A stretch of DNA of 64,000 nucleotides from Nitrospirales bacterium (lineage in GTDB: Bacteria > Nitrospirota > Nitrospiria > Nitrospirales > UBA8639): assembly GCA_021604105.1 (NCBI GenBank), contig BQIW01000008.1:1-64000 (forward strand), written 5' to 3'. The position numbers and the translations under genes were made by a program. Positions 27,041 through 36,045 of the stretch are shown here, piece after piece. The notes below the pieces were generated by a model that was given only the letters and a program-made list of their open reading frames with translations, searched no databases and was not told the DNA's origin. Numbering within the stretch: position 1 is the first letter of the stretch; every line of letters starts with the position of its first letter.

Positions 27041-27234
27041 TGGGAGTGTTGAATACTAAGGATGTTCAAGGGCAAATTTGCGCAGGATAAGATTACTCCT
27101 CAAAGGCTCCGGGTCGGTTCAAAACAGTCCGTCCAGCAAGGCCGCAGCCGGTTGTACGCGCGGAGCGTACGCTGAGTACGTGAGCACGGGAAAATGGCGA
27201 GAACGCCGCTGGCGGCTTTTTTCAACAGACCCAT
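27041..27234 (-). repeat. 194-bp dispersed repeat, copy B (inverted)
   Basis: Reverse complement of the segment at 19082-19275. Matching landmarks are GGGAGTGTTGAATA, GGCAAATTTGCGCAGGAT, GGCTCCGGGTCGGTTC, GTCCAGCAAGGCCGCAGC, GCGCGGAGCGTACGC and AACGCCGCTGGCGGC. The two copies bracket about 7.8 kb. The remaining 27235-27565 sequence up to the next gene holds no supported gene and probably contains the promoter of the stress cluster. Confidence 0.8.
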
Positions 27235-27565
27235 TATGGGAAAGAATAGCAGGTTGGTCTTTCATGACTGGCGGGCCATCTGTTCCGGAGACCCATCCGG
27301 CAAAGGCCCTGGAACGTTGGCCTTATAGTCGTCTGCTCGCTCAATCGGCAAGAACCTCAATTTTCCTCCTCCGGGAGATCATGGAACGGCCCGCATGATC
27401 CACCCTCATACCCTGGTGTGGGTGCCCTCGATATTTCGCGATAATTAAGGGTTGTTGACAGTTCACGACTCCCTACATTGGGGGTATAAGTAACCTGCAC
27501 AGCTGCAGATGCCAGCTGGAATATATGGTTCAAGAGAATTAACTATCCAAGGGAAGGAGACCGGA

Positions 27566-28081
27566 ATGGCCAATGACATGAAGGAAAAAGCGAAAGAAAT
27601 CGGCAAACAAGTGCAGGAAAAAGCCGGTCAGGTCGGTGAGCAGGTTCGTGAGCAGACCACTGAACTGGCGAACCAGGCACAAGGCAAAGTAAAGAGCACA
27701 CTCGAAAGCCAAAAACAAAAAGGTGTCGGGGAACTCAGCGGGCTGGCGGAAGCCGTGCGCCAAACCAGTCACACCCTTCGGGAGCAGCAGAAAGAGGGCA
27801 TCGCCCAATATACCGAGCGAGCGGCGGAACACATGGACCGGATGGCGGAATATTTCGAGTCCCGTGAAGTCGGTGAATTGCTGAACGAGGCGGAAATGTT
27901 TGCCCGCCGTCATCCGGAAGCGTTTTTAGGGGGAGCCTTTATGCTGGGGCTTATCGCCGGAAGGTTTTTAAAGAGTTCAAGTGACCGAAGGATAGACGAA
28001 TCCTCTTTCTATTGGCGGCAGGAATCGTTCCGGAGGGAGGAACCCATGGTGTCGGCTACGCCTGCCGCGCCAACCATGTAA
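27566..28081 (+). CDS. Helical stress-type membrane-associated protein (first gene of the DUF3618 cluster)
   Basis: 171 aa. Residues 1-60 are an amphipathic, Lys/Glu/Gln-rich helix with late-embryogenesis-abundant-like periodicity (KEKAKEIGKQVQEKAGQVGEQ). A helical middle part with SHTLREQQKEG and YTERAAEHMDRM leads to one membrane-like helix, FLGGAFMLGLIAGRFLKSS, near 130-148. The tail is Arg/Glu/Pro-rich. This matches small envelope-stress proteins found beside phage-holin-like DUF1469 and DUF3618 genes. The ATG follows GGGAAGGAGACCGG. Function unknown; a role in membrane stability under desiccation or osmotic stress is inferred. Confidence 0.7.
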   Translation: MANDMKEKAKEIGKQVQEKAGQVGEQVREQTTELANQAQGKVKSTLESQKQKGVGELSGLAEAVRQTSHTLREQQKEGIAQYTERAAEHMDRMAEYFESREVGELLNEAEMFARRHPEAFLGGAFMLGLIAGRFLKSSSDRRIDESSFYWRQESFRREEPMVSATPAAPTM

Positions 28082-28131
28082 TCGGGAAGGGCCATTAATC
28101 ATTTTTGAAAAAAAGATACAAGGAGGATGTT

Positions 28132-28524
28132 ATGGGTTTATATCAGGAAGAACGACCACTCAGTGATCTCTTCCGTGACCTGAGGACTGAAACAAAAATC
28201 CTCATTCAACAGGAAATGCAGCTTTTGAAAGTTGAAATGTCCCAAAAAGTCCATCAGGCAGGGAAAGATGTGGGATTCATTGCGGTAGGTGGCGCGCTGG
28301 CCTATGCAGGATTGCTGGTTCTTTTATGTGCGGCCACTCTCGCCCTGGCATTAATCATCCCCGGCTGGGCTTCTGCGCTGATTGTGGGACTCGCCGTTGT
28401 GGGGATCGGCTACGCCATGATTCAAAAAGGTATCAGCCATCTGAAAAACATGGATCCCGCTCCGCAAAAAACCATTGATAGTGTAAAGGAGACCAAACAG
28501 TGGACGACCAACGCACTCAATTAA
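28132..28524 (+). CDS. DUF1469 / phage-holin superfamily III-like membrane protein
   Basis: 130 aa. An N-terminal cytosolic helix contains the family start PLSDLFRDLRTETKILIQQEMQ. Two membrane helices follow at about 50-72 and 78-98 (GGALAYAGLLVLLCAATLAL and a GWASALIVGLAVVGIGYAMI segment), then a charged tail. This is the PF07332-type arrangement. The ATG follows AAGGAGGATGTT. The stop lies 25 bases inside the next gene, so the two are translationally coupled. The cluster of this family with DUF3618 recurs in many bacteria. Confidence 0.85.
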   Translation: MGLYQEERPLSDLFRDLRTETKILIQQEMQLLKVEMSQKVHQAGKDVGFIAVGGALAYAGLLVLLCAATLALALIIPGWASALIVGLAVVGIGYAMIQKGISHLKNMDPAPQKTIDSVKETKQWTTNALN

Positions 28525-29378
28525 ATACGACAGAATCGAAAAAGATAGAAGATCCTGACCGGCTTCGCGAACAAATCCGAAAAACCAGAGCGGAACTGGA
28601 TGAAACGGTTCATACACTTCAACAACGTTTGTCTCCGGAGACCATCAAAGAACAGGTCAAAACCGCAGCAATGGATAAAGTGGAAACGGCCAAAGAAAAT
28701 GCCCGGGTGAAGGTGAACAAGTGGCAATCCATCCTGACCGAACGGGTCCTGAACAAACCCGTACCTGCCGCTCTCATTGGCGTGGGTTTCATATGGATGA
28801 TGAAACTCGCCGCCGATTCCTCATCGCAAAGACAAAGGTTTGGAAGAAACCGTTATGGCTATGGCTATTCCCTTGATCCCTATGAAGAGTGGCCAGAGTA
28901 TGCTCCCGAAATTGAAGCCGGACGCATTCCCCGTCAACCATCCCGCCGGGGAAGCTCTCTGGACGCCATGAAAGCAAGAGCACAGGCCTCGGGCCAACAG
29001 GCACGGGAACAGATATCGGAATGGACAAACCAGGCACAGGAATCATTGGAAGACTGGCAAGTAAAGGCGTCACACCGTTCTGATGAAATCCGGGAGCGCA
29101 CACGCGAGCGGAGCGAACGCATGAAGGGTGAAGTGTACCGGTATATGCAGGAGAGCCCTCTGACGATCGGGGCCATGGTATTTGCCCTTGGAACGGCTAT
29201 CGGCCTATCCCTACCTCGATCGGAAAAAGAAGATCAATGGATGGGTGAAACACGCGACCGGCTGCTCAAGGAAGCCAAGGCGACCGCCAAGGAGATCATG
29301 CCCATGGCCAAAGAAGCCGCTGCTGATGCACAGCGGGTAGCCGGTGAGGCGATAAAAGAACAGGTCGGCATGAGATGA
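28500..29378 (+). CDS. DUF3618 domain protein
   Basis: 292 aa. The DUF3618 signature RLREQIRKTRAELDETVHTLQQRL is near 22-45. A membrane helix follows in PVPAALIGVGFIWMMKLA near 85-102. A Tyr/Gly/Arg-rich linker leads to a second coiled region and a second hydrophobic segment near 225-240 (IGAMVFALGTAIGLSLP) followed by KEDQWMGETRDR. The GTG start at 28500 follows AAAGGAG, overlaps the DUF1469 stop and gives the full domain. A shorter paralogue lacking the first domain is at 37982. Confidence 0.82.
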   Translation: MDDQRTQLNTTESKKIEDPDRLREQIRKTRAELDETVHTLQQRLSPETIKEQVKTAAMDKVETAKENARVKVNKWQSILTERVLNKPVPAALIGVGFIWMMKLAADSSSQRQRFGRNRYGYGYSLDPYEEWPEYAPEIEAGRIPRQPSRRGSSLDAMKARAQASGQQAREQISEWTNQAQESLEDWQVKASHRSDEIRERTRERSERMKGEVYRYMQESPLTIGAMVFALGTAIGLSLPRSEKEDQWMGETRDRLLKEAKATAKEIMPMAKEAAADAQRVAGEAIKEQVGMR

Positions 29379-29560
29379 AGAGCGAAGCCGCATAAACGGT
29401 TGCATAAGCCGGTTCGCCAAATGGTCAGTGTGTATGACTTCGTGTTGACAAGTGAAAGGAATAAGTGAAAGGAATGCCTGGCTGAGAATCCTGTTCCGGT
29501 CCGTTCTCATCAATAAAGTTTTTTCATTTGGACCAAAATTTTGCAACAAGAGGATGGAAT

Positions 29561-30562
29561 ATGTCCCGAGACAACATCACTGAAAAGGAGACCGGCCCAA
29601 GAGGCCGGAATGCCACCCAACCCAGCCAAATCACAAATGCGGGGTGGTGGGACATCCTCCTCCGCGTAAAGGATCAGATCTCACACGATAATGTCTCGAT
29701 TGTGGCCGCGGGAGTGGCGTTTTATGCCGTCCTCGCGCTCTTTCCGGCGCTGGCTGCCATGGTCTCGCTGTATGGATTGTTTACCGAGGTCTCTGATGTC
29801 CAGCAACAAATTACTTCTCTCAGCTCATTTCTCCCGCAAGACGCCCAAACGTTGATCGAAGAGCAGCTGACAACCATTTCCACCAGCGGCCAATCAGCTT
29901 TAAGTTTTGGAGCGATTGGAGGATTGCTCTTTGCGATTTGGAGCGCATCCAAAGGCATGTCTGCAATGATCACATCCTTGAACATTGCCTACAATGAAGA
30001 AGAAGAACGGAGTCTCATCAAAGTTACCGCGCTAGCGGTAGGATTGACGGTTGGAAGTCTTGTGTTTGTCATCCTGACTCTCTTTCTCATTGCCCTCCTT
30101 CCAACGGTATTGGAAGCGCTGGGATTCGGCCGGACCATACAAACGGTTCTCTCTCTCAGTCGTTGGCCGCTCTTGGCGGTGATCGTCATGGGTGGATTGG
30201 CCATCCTGTACCGGTATGCGCCCTGTCGGAACTATCCGAGATGGCAATGGGTGTCATGGGGTGCCGGAATCGCTACCCTGTTGTGGATGGTGGGATCGTC
30301 GGCTTTTGCAATCTATGCGAATGATTACAGTAGTTACAATCAGACGTACGGGTCACTCGGCGCGGCGGTCATTCTGCTGATGTGGTTCTGGCTCACCGCT
30401 TTCATCGTCATGGTCGGAGCGGAAATCAATTCGGAAATGGAACGACAGACCCGAGTGGACACCACGGCGGGTGAACCCGAACCGATGGGCCAACGCGAAG
30501 CCTACTCGGCGGATACACTGGGCCGGACAGCTGAAAGGCAACCTCATTCCACACGTTCCTAA
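29561..30562 (+). CDS. YihY/BrkB family inner-membrane protein
   Basis: 333 aa with about six membrane helices. Family markers are DNVSIVAAGVAFYAVLALFP near 45-65, IWSASKGMSAMITSLNIAYN near 130-150, RYAPCRNYPRWQWVSWGAG near 215, and YGSLGAAVILLMWFWLTAFI near 260-285. The family was once annotated as ribonuclease BN, but that activity belongs to another gene; these are polytopic proteins of unclear transport role. The ATG at 29561 follows AAGAGGATGG; a TTG 11 codons upstream is less likely. The C-terminus is polar and about 45 residues long. Confidence 0.88.
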   Translation: MSRDNITEKETGPRGRNATQPSQITNAGWWDILLRVKDQISHDNVSIVAAGVAFYAVLALFPALAAMVSLYGLFTEVSDVQQQITSLSSFLPQDAQTLIEEQLTTISTSGQSALSFGAIGGLLFAIWSASKGMSAMITSLNIAYNEEEERSLIKVTALAVGLTVGSLVFVILTLFLIALLPTVLEALGFGRTIQTVLSLSRWPLLAVIVMGGLAILYRYAPCRNYPRWQWVSWGAGIATLLWMVGSSAFAIYANDYSSYNQTYGSLGAAVILLMWFWLTAFIVMVGAEINSEMERQTRVDTTAGEPEPMGQREAYSADTLGRTAERQPHSTRS

Positions 30563-30670
30563 GCCTGCTTTCGTCAATGAGGGTTTTTGACAGTTGTTCG
30601 TATCCTGTTTTCATTTTATCTTGACGACTCACTTCAACTTTATGGTTTTCACACACAAGGAGGTAGTGTT

Positions 30671-31282
30671 ATGAATTCTGTTTGGAAATTTGCCGCACCG
30701 ACTTTTGCCCTTACTCTGGGTTTCGTCGGTACCCTTCACGCTGCCGGCGATCAGATGTCACAACAATCACAAGGAACCAGTCAGGAACAGAACCGGATGG
30801 TAACGGTGAAAGGCACCGTGGATAAAATCGAAGGCGAAGTGTTCACCATCAGAAATGATAAAGGTGAAACGATCCGTCTTCACCTTGCCGAGAAGGCTTT
30901 TCAAGGCAAACAACCCAAAGAAGGTGACAAAATACAAGCCAAGATCCCTCAAGGGGAAGAGACGTATGATGTGGTTTCCGTGAAAAAGGAGGGAGGTTCT
31001 TCTGCAGCTTCCACACAACAAGGGGGAAAATCTATGCAGGCGCAATCTTCTTCGCAATCATCATCCTCACAGGGCGAAACATTCACAAGAACCATCAAAG
31101 GAGAAATTTCCAAAGTCGATGGAAATGTGTATTACGTCCGGGATACTTCCGGTAAAGAAATCCGTCTTCGCTTGGACCAATCCACCGAACAATCAGGCGA
31201 ATTGAAGAAGGGCGATACCGTTGAAGCGTTGGTGACACAGAAAAAAGAATTTCACGTCATCTCGGCTGAATCCGTCCAATAA
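30671..31282 (+). CDS. Exported two-domain protein related to the 19841 and 36885 family
   Basis: 203 aa with a signal peptide (MNSVWKFAAPTFALTLGFVG, cleavage likely after LHAAG). Two copies of a small beta domain follow. The first is near 38-95, VTVKGTVDKIEGEVFTIRND then KEGDKIQAKI. The second is near 140-200, TIKGEISKVDGNVYYVRDTS then KKGDTVEALV. A Gln/Ser-rich linker near 105-135 joins them. Each repeat holds the pattern of a beta strand, KIEG or KVDG turn and GxxIRLRL/GETIRLHL strand. The ATG follows AAGGAGGTAG. Function unknown; a periplasmic adaptor or binding role is inferred. Confidence 0.7.
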   Translation: MNSVWKFAAPTFALTLGFVGTLHAAGDQMSQQSQGTSQEQNRMVTVKGTVDKIEGEVFTIRNDKGETIRLHLAEKAFQGKQPKEGDKIQAKIPQGEETYDVVSVKKEGGSSAASTQQGGKSMQAQSSSQSSSSQGETFTRTIKGEISKVDGNVYYVRDTSGKEIRLRLDQSTEQSGELKKGDTVEALVTQKKEFHVISAESVQ

Positions 31283-31298
31283 CCTGGTCGGCGCGTCT

Positions 31299-31336
31299 TC
31301 CGGACGTGGACTTCCGCTAAAGAGTCCTCGTCCGGA
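31299..31336 (+). terminator. Hairpin terminator after the exported protein gene
   Basis: TCCGGACGTGGACT pairs with AGTCCTCGTCCGGA (14 bp, one mismatch) around a 10-base loop, 16 bases after the stop codon. A modest T-stretch (GGGTTTTTG) follows about 15 bases later. The position and stem strength suggest a transcription end. Confidence 0.55.
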
Positions 31337-31886
31337 TAAACGCGTTAAGGGTTTTTGTGGACCACCAGATAGCAGGTATACCTAAGAAAGATTCGCCGTC
31401 TGCCACTGGTGTCAGACTGAAGCATGATTCAGTAAATATGGGGATCTGCTTACTGACCTAGAAAGAAACTTCTCCGTTTCAAGTTAAAGGACAGGTTCCG
31501 AAGATTCATTGCGAAACACGAGATATTTGTAATCGCCGGAGAATCGAATCCACGTTTTGACGACCATAATTCACAATATTAACAGTGCAGGGTTACGGGC
31601 CGAATTACGATTGATCTTGGAATTTAACGGATAGACGATTTCCTAAAAATGCTTCGTTTACCTGACGACACCCCTGCTTCCCCTTTACTTGATCCCTTCT
31701 ATGGTTCTCCGCCGAGCATCATGGACATGACCGTCCCTTTCCGACAAATCTCAATTTCCCATAAATATATTTGTACATGTCATTTTTTGGAAAACACTTA
31801 TTTTTTATCACGCATTCTCAGCTGCGAGCATACACATGATTGAAAATTGACATTCTTTTCGGACTTGTCACATAAAGGAGGTCCTC
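31337..31886. other. Long intergenic region, no gene seen
   Basis: About 550 AT-richer bases. A 64-codon frame at 31649 lacks a ribosome site and family resemblance. Just before the next gene TTGACA occurs at about 31848, close to a strong AAAGGAGG ribosome site, too near to be its promoter unless the leader is very short. Confidence 0.4.
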
Positions 31887-32192
31887 ATGCCAAGAGGAGA
31901 CAAATCCAAATACACCGAAAAACAAAAACGTCAGGCGGAAAAAATTGAAAAAGGATATGAACAGCGAGGCGTCTCGGAGGACGAAGCGGAACGACGTGCC
32001 TGGGCGACCGTAAACAAAATGACCGGTGGCGGAAAAAAGAAGGGTGGGTCCGGACGCGGAAAAGCCACCAATACCGCTCCAGCGAAGAAAGGCGGAAAGT
32101 TAGGCAGCAAAGCTTCAGCTTCACGATCATCAGCCGCGAAATCCGCTTCCGCCAAAAAAGCGGCACAAACACGCGCCCGCAAGAAAAAGTAA
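31887..32192 (+). CDS. Lysine-rich small protein with conserved PRGDKSKYT domain and histone-H1-like tail
   Basis: 101 aa. Residues 1-50 carry a domain widely annotated as plasmid-stabilisation-like: PRGDKSKYTEKQKRQAEKIE then YEQRGVSEDEAERRAWATVN. Residues 51-101 are Lys/Ala/Ser/Gly-rich (KKGGSGRGKAT, SAAKSASAKKAA, ending RKKK) like a bacterial histone-H1-type DNA-binding tail. DNA binding is inferred from charge. The ATG follows AAAGGAGGTCCTC. It runs convergently into the ligD gene, 64 bases apart, next to Ku, so a role in DNA compaction or repair is plausible. Confidence 0.75.
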   Translation: MPRGDKSKYTEKQKRQAEKIEKGYEQRGVSEDEAERRAWATVNKMTGGGKKKGGSGRGKATNTAPAKKGGKLGSKASASRSSAAKSASAKKAAQTRARKKK

Positions 32193-32256
32193 CGTGTGGG
32201 AATGTCGTAAAACGATGCGTTCCCGGGAATCGCGGGACGTTTACCGGACCGGTTGG

Positions 32257-34881
32257 CTACGCATTCAGCGCGGCCCGGGAAATGGATTGACGCAGTTGAA
32301 AGAATTCCTCCCAGGGATCACGTTTGAGGGCCTCCAGCCGATCCGGAAGCGTCTTGAGCGTATAGGCCTGCGGCCCGGATAGGGAGGGTAATTCCTTCCA
32401 GCTGATCGGAGTCGAAACAGGCGCTCCGGACAAGGCTCGGACGCCAAAGGTCGCAACGGACGTTGAGCCAAATCCGTTTCTGAGGTAATCGATAAAAATT
32501 TTTCCCTTCCGCGTGGCCTTACTCATATTGGCCACAAAGGCGGAAGGCTGTCGCTCTGCCGTTTCTGTCGCCAGCTTGCGGGTATACTGTTTCAGCTCAT
32601 CCCAGCCGGCCCGGCGGACAAGAGGCGCCACCACGTGCAAACCCTTCCCCCCGGACGTTTTGACAAAACTGACGATTCCATCCTCATCCAGTCTCCGGCG
32701 CAAGAGTTCCGCCCCCTCGATCACCTGTTCCCACTTGACCCCTGGTCCGGGATCCAGATCGAACACCAACCGGTCAGGCCGGTCCACTCGATCCTCCAGG
32801 CATCCCCAGGGATGCATCTCCAGCACGCCCATCTGCACAAGCGCAATCAGTCCCCGGACATCTTCGATCACTAAATAGGAATTTTCCTCTTTACTGCCCT
32901 TTTCTTCTATGAGAATTTTTTTGATGCTTTCCGACAAAGAGCCGGAGGCATGCTTTTGATAAAAACATTTTTTCTGATGTCCTTGCGGGCAGCGCACCAG
33001 CGTGAGCGGCCGTCCCGCCACATGCGGCAACACCCAAGCCGCGATGCGCTGGTAGAAATCTGCCAGATCCCCTTTGGTAATGCCCTGTTGGGGATAAAGA
33101 ATCTTATCCGGATGCGTGAGTACCATTTCCACCCGCGGAGGGGAATGATCCCGCCTGGAATTTTTCCGACCGCGTGAGGATGTGGAAGGTTCGGGAACGA
33201 TCTCGTTCAAGGGTGTCGGAATTTCTTTTCTGATGTCTTTGACTGATTTGTCCTCGCGAAGACCGAGAAAAGAGGGATGGCGCAGAACGCCTTCCCGTGT
33301 CCATTCCAAAAATTCAACTTCCACTACCAAATCCGGGCGTACCCAATGCGCAGTTTTGAGCCCGCGGTCGTTGGGCAACCGGACAAAGGGGGAACTCCCT
33401 TGATGACGTTTGGACAAGAGGGCATGAATGCGTGCAAGGCGTTGTTGCGTAAACCCCGTTCCCACCCGTCCGGCGTACTGTAATTGCCCTTCCTGATCGT
33501 AATATCCCAGCAGCAGGGCTCCAAAAAATTTTCTGGAGCCCGAAGGATTGGTATACCCCCCAATTACCAATTCCTGCCGGTGATGACATTTGACCTTGAC
33601 CCACTGCTTCGAGCGGGTTTGACGATACGGGCTCATCCCATGCTTGGAAATAATCCCCTCGAGAGCCTTTCGACAGGCATGCTCGAACGACCGCTCCCCC
33701 TGACCCTGGATATGGTCGCTGTATCGCAGATGGAACGCGGCCTCCTCGGGCAGGCACTTAATCAATTCCCATAGCAGTTTCTTGCGGTTGAGAAGGGGCG
33801 TTCCGCAGAGGTTATACCCTTCGCAATAGGGAAGATCAAACACGAAATACACAAGAGGATCGGAAGCTTCCCCTTTCAGTACGGTTTGCAAAGCCTGGAA
33901 ATCGGAAATGCCGTCAGGGCGAAGGACCACCAATTCCCCATCTAGAATCGCCTTCCGCACCGGCAATTGGGCCAAGGCGTCCGCGATACCAGGGAATTTC
34001 TTGGTCCAGTCCTTTCCATTTCGGGTATACAGGTGAATCCGGGCGTCTTTCACCACACTGACAAGACGATATCCATCAAATTTTATTTCATGAAACCAAT
34101 CGTCTCCCGTCGGGATTGACTTGACCAGTGTTGCCAATTGAGGACGAAAGGTGGACGGTTGGGATACGGCCACAGCGGAGGGAAGCTTGGATGGGTTAAA
34201 GATGCGGGATGGGCCGGTGGTATTCTTGCGTGAGACGGTGCGGGAGGAACGGCTATTGGCGGTTTTGTTGCCTGACTTCCTTAGGGAGAGTTGTTTTTTT
34301 CTGCTGTTTCCCTCGGTCCCCCCGGCGATGTCCTCCAATGTTCGCTTGGTGGCTACGCTCCGGGGAGCCGTGTCAATGATATCGGGCTGTGTCCCTTGGA
34401 GAGCTTCCCTATCCTTTTCTTTGATCAATAACCAGTTTGGTTCATCCTTGGCTTTGGCTTTTCCCATCCGAACCAGGCTCCATCCTCCCTTCAGCTTTTT
34501 TCCTTGTAATTGAAATTTCAATCGTCCCCGGTCATACGCGTGTCGCGGATTTTCCTGTGGCACCCATTGGCCACGATCCCACACCATCACCGTTCCTCCT
34601 CCGTACTCCTCCTTGGGGATGGTTCCTTCGAAGGATCCATATTCGAGGGGGTGATCCTCAACATGAACGGCCAGACGCTTGAGGGAGGGATTTAAACTGG
34701 GACCTTTCGGAACCGCCCAACTTTTCAACACACCGCCCAGTTCAAGCCTGAAATCGTAATGCAAGCGGCTTGCCGCATGCTTATGGACCACAAACGAAGA
34801 CCTGTGTTTCCGGGATGTCGTCCCACGAGGTTCCGGGGTTTGTTGAAACTGCCGTTTACTCTGATATTCTTGTAATCCCAT
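32257..34881 (-). CDS. ligD: NHEJ DNA ligase D (phosphoesterase-ligase-polymerase)
   Basis: About 874 aa in the Pseudomonas-type order. An N-terminal 3'-phosphoesterase domain (about 20-170) has VVHKHAASRLHYDFRLE and LKSWAVPKGPS. The ATP-dependent ligase domain (about 250-560) has the adenylated Lys in EIKFDGYR. The C-terminal archaeo-eukaryotic-primase polymerase domain (about 590-860) has VFDLDPGPG and TSGGKGLHVV. It trims, fills and seals double-strand breaks with Ku. The ATG at 34881 is the first good start; a TTG at 34956 would add 25 residues. Ku lies directly upstream on the same strand, 102 bases away, so the two form an NHEJ unit. Confidence 0.95.
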   Translation of the reverse strand: MGLQEYQSKRQFQQTPEPRGTTSRKHRSSFVVHKHAASRLHYDFRLELGGVLKSWAVPKGPSLNPSLKRLAVHVEDHPLEYGSFEGTIPKEEYGGGTVMVWDRGQWVPQENPRHAYDRGRLKFQLQGKKLKGGWSLVRMGKAKAKDEPNWLLIKEKDREALQGTQPDIIDTAPRSVATKRTLEDIAGGTEGNSRKKQLSLRKSGNKTANSRSSRTVSRKNTTGPSRIFNPSKLPSAVAVSQPSTFRPQLATLVKSIPTGDDWFHEIKFDGYRLVSVVKDARIHLYTRNGKDWTKKFPGIADALAQLPVRKAILDGELVVLRPDGISDFQALQTVLKGEASDPLVYFVFDLPYCEGYNLCGTPLLNRKKLLWELIKCLPEEAAFHLRYSDHIQGQGERSFEHACRKALEGIISKHGMSPYRQTRSKQWVKVKCHHRQELVIGGYTNPSGSRKFFGALLLGYYDQEGQLQYAGRVGTGFTQQRLARIHALLSKRHQGSSPFVRLPNDRGLKTAHWVRPDLVVEVEFLEWTREGVLRHPSFLGLREDKSVKDIRKEIPTPLNEIVPEPSTSSRGRKNSRRDHSPPRVEMVLTHPDKILYPQQGITKGDLADFYQRIAAWVLPHVAGRPLTLVRCPQGHQKKCFYQKHASGSLSESIKKILIEEKGSKEENSYLVIEDVRGLIALVQMGVLEMHPWGCLEDRVDRPDRLVFDLDPGPGVKWEQVIEGAELLRRRLDEDGIVSFVKTSGGKGLHVVAPLVRRAGWDELKQYTRKLATETAERQPSAFVANMSKATRKGKIFIDYLRNGFGSTSVATFGVRALSGAPVSTPISWKELPSLSGPQAYTLKTLPDRLEALKRDPWEEFFQLRQSISRAALNA

Positions 34882-34983
34882 GGATGTACCCTGAGGGTAG
34901 CCTTTTTGCGCCTCAGTTTTGAATAGACTGAGCAAGAGACCACTCTGCTCGGCCAAGCCGGCATTTTCCCGGTAAAGATTATC

Positions 34984-35844
34984 TTAACTGGCCTTACGGG
35001 ATTTTCGAGGGGAGGCGGATTTGCGTTTTTTTGCTCGGCCGGAGGGTTGAGTCTTTTGAACGCTTTTCTTCAATAAGGCCATAATATCGATAACTTTTCC
35101 TGACCCAGTTTGCTTTTCTTTGGCGACCGTGGGGACGGATGTCCGTGATTGGGCACGTTTCGATTTTTTGTCGATCCATTTCAATAAGGCATCACGGTAG
35201 TCATCATGATAGCGTTGGGGTTCCCACCTGGTACTCATGGATTCCACCAACCTTTGTGCCAGAGTCAACTCCTTTTCAGAAATTTTATAGGATTTCACAC
35301 TCGCCCCCGGCACATCCAATTCTTGCACGTTGCGAATTTCTTGATGAAACCGCAGAAGCTCCAGCACCAGCACATGCCCTTGAGGAATGAGCGCGGCTAA
35401 ATACTGGCGTGTTCGAATAACGACTTTGGCAATTCCGATTTTGCCGCTCCGACGAAGCACTTCCCGTAACAGCACATAGACTTTTTCACCCTTGTTATCA
35501 GGAACTAGATAATAGGGCTTATCAAAGTACTCATAGCCGATATCTTTTGCATTGACAAAATTTTCGATTTCAACTGATTTATTCACTTCAACGGCAACTT
35601 TCTCAAAATCTGCATCATGTAACAGCACATACCGACCCTCTTCATATTCAAACCCTTTAACAATGTCCTGCCATGGAACTTCTTCACCCGTCTCCTCGTT
35701 CACGCGTTCATACCGGACTCGTGCATGGTTTCGGCTATCCAACAACCGGAAATGCAAGTCAAATTGCTTTTCCGCGGAATGAACGACAACAGGAATGGTG
35801 ACTAGACCAAAGGTAATATGCCCTCTCCAAATTGGTCTGGTCAT
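34984..35844 (-). CDS. ku: Ku, NHEJ end-binding protein
   Basis: 286 aa with the bacterial Ku core: TRPIWRGHITFGLVTIPV at the N-terminus, HDADFEKVAVEVNKSVEIENF near 95-115, YYLVPDNKGEKVYVLLREVL near 130-150, and LELLRFHQEIR near 185. The C-terminal 60 residues are Lys/Arg/Ser-rich, as in bacterial Ku tails that bind DNA and recruit LigD. It forms a ring-shaped homodimer on broken DNA ends. It is the first gene of the minus-strand ku-ligD unit. Confidence 0.95.
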   Translation of the reverse strand: MTRPIWRGHITFGLVTIPVVVHSAEKQFDLHFRLLDSRNHARVRYERVNEETGEEVPWQDIVKGFEYEEGRYVLLHDADFEKVAVEVNKSVEIENFVNAKDIGYEYFDKPYYLVPDNKGEKVYVLLREVLRRSGKIGIAKVVIRTRQYLAALIPQGHVLVLELLRFHQEIRNVQELDVPGASVKSYKISEKELTLAQRLVESMSTRWEPQRYHDDYRDALLKWIDKKSKRAQSRTSVPTVAKEKQTGSGKVIDIMALLKKSVQKTQPSGRAKKRKSASPRKSRKAS

Positions 35845-36045
35845 TTCACTGATTCCTTCCCGTCATGTCATTGGCAGCGGAAACACCCCGCAGGAGTATT
35901 GCCTCTTACCCGACACACCTATCTCTTATGATTGTTCCGTCGATAAATGGGAGAACGGGCCGTTGATTCTTGGTATGCTTCTTTTTCCGCTGTAAAACAG
36001 TCCTCCCAGTCTTCTCCATGTCGACCAACCCGCTTACCATAAGGC

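Noticed and set aside
27078-27398. 106-codon frame over repeat copy B
   Set aside because: It is opened by the repeat sequence; copy A has no equivalent conserved frame, so it is not a gene.
31649-31843. 64-codon frame in the long gap before the PRGDKSKYT gene
   Set aside because: Lacks a ribosome site and any protein-family pattern.
31887-32192. A toxin-antitoxin assignment for the plasmid-stabilisation-like protein
   Set aside because: The label in databases is historical; there is no toxin partner and the basic tail suggests DNA binding.
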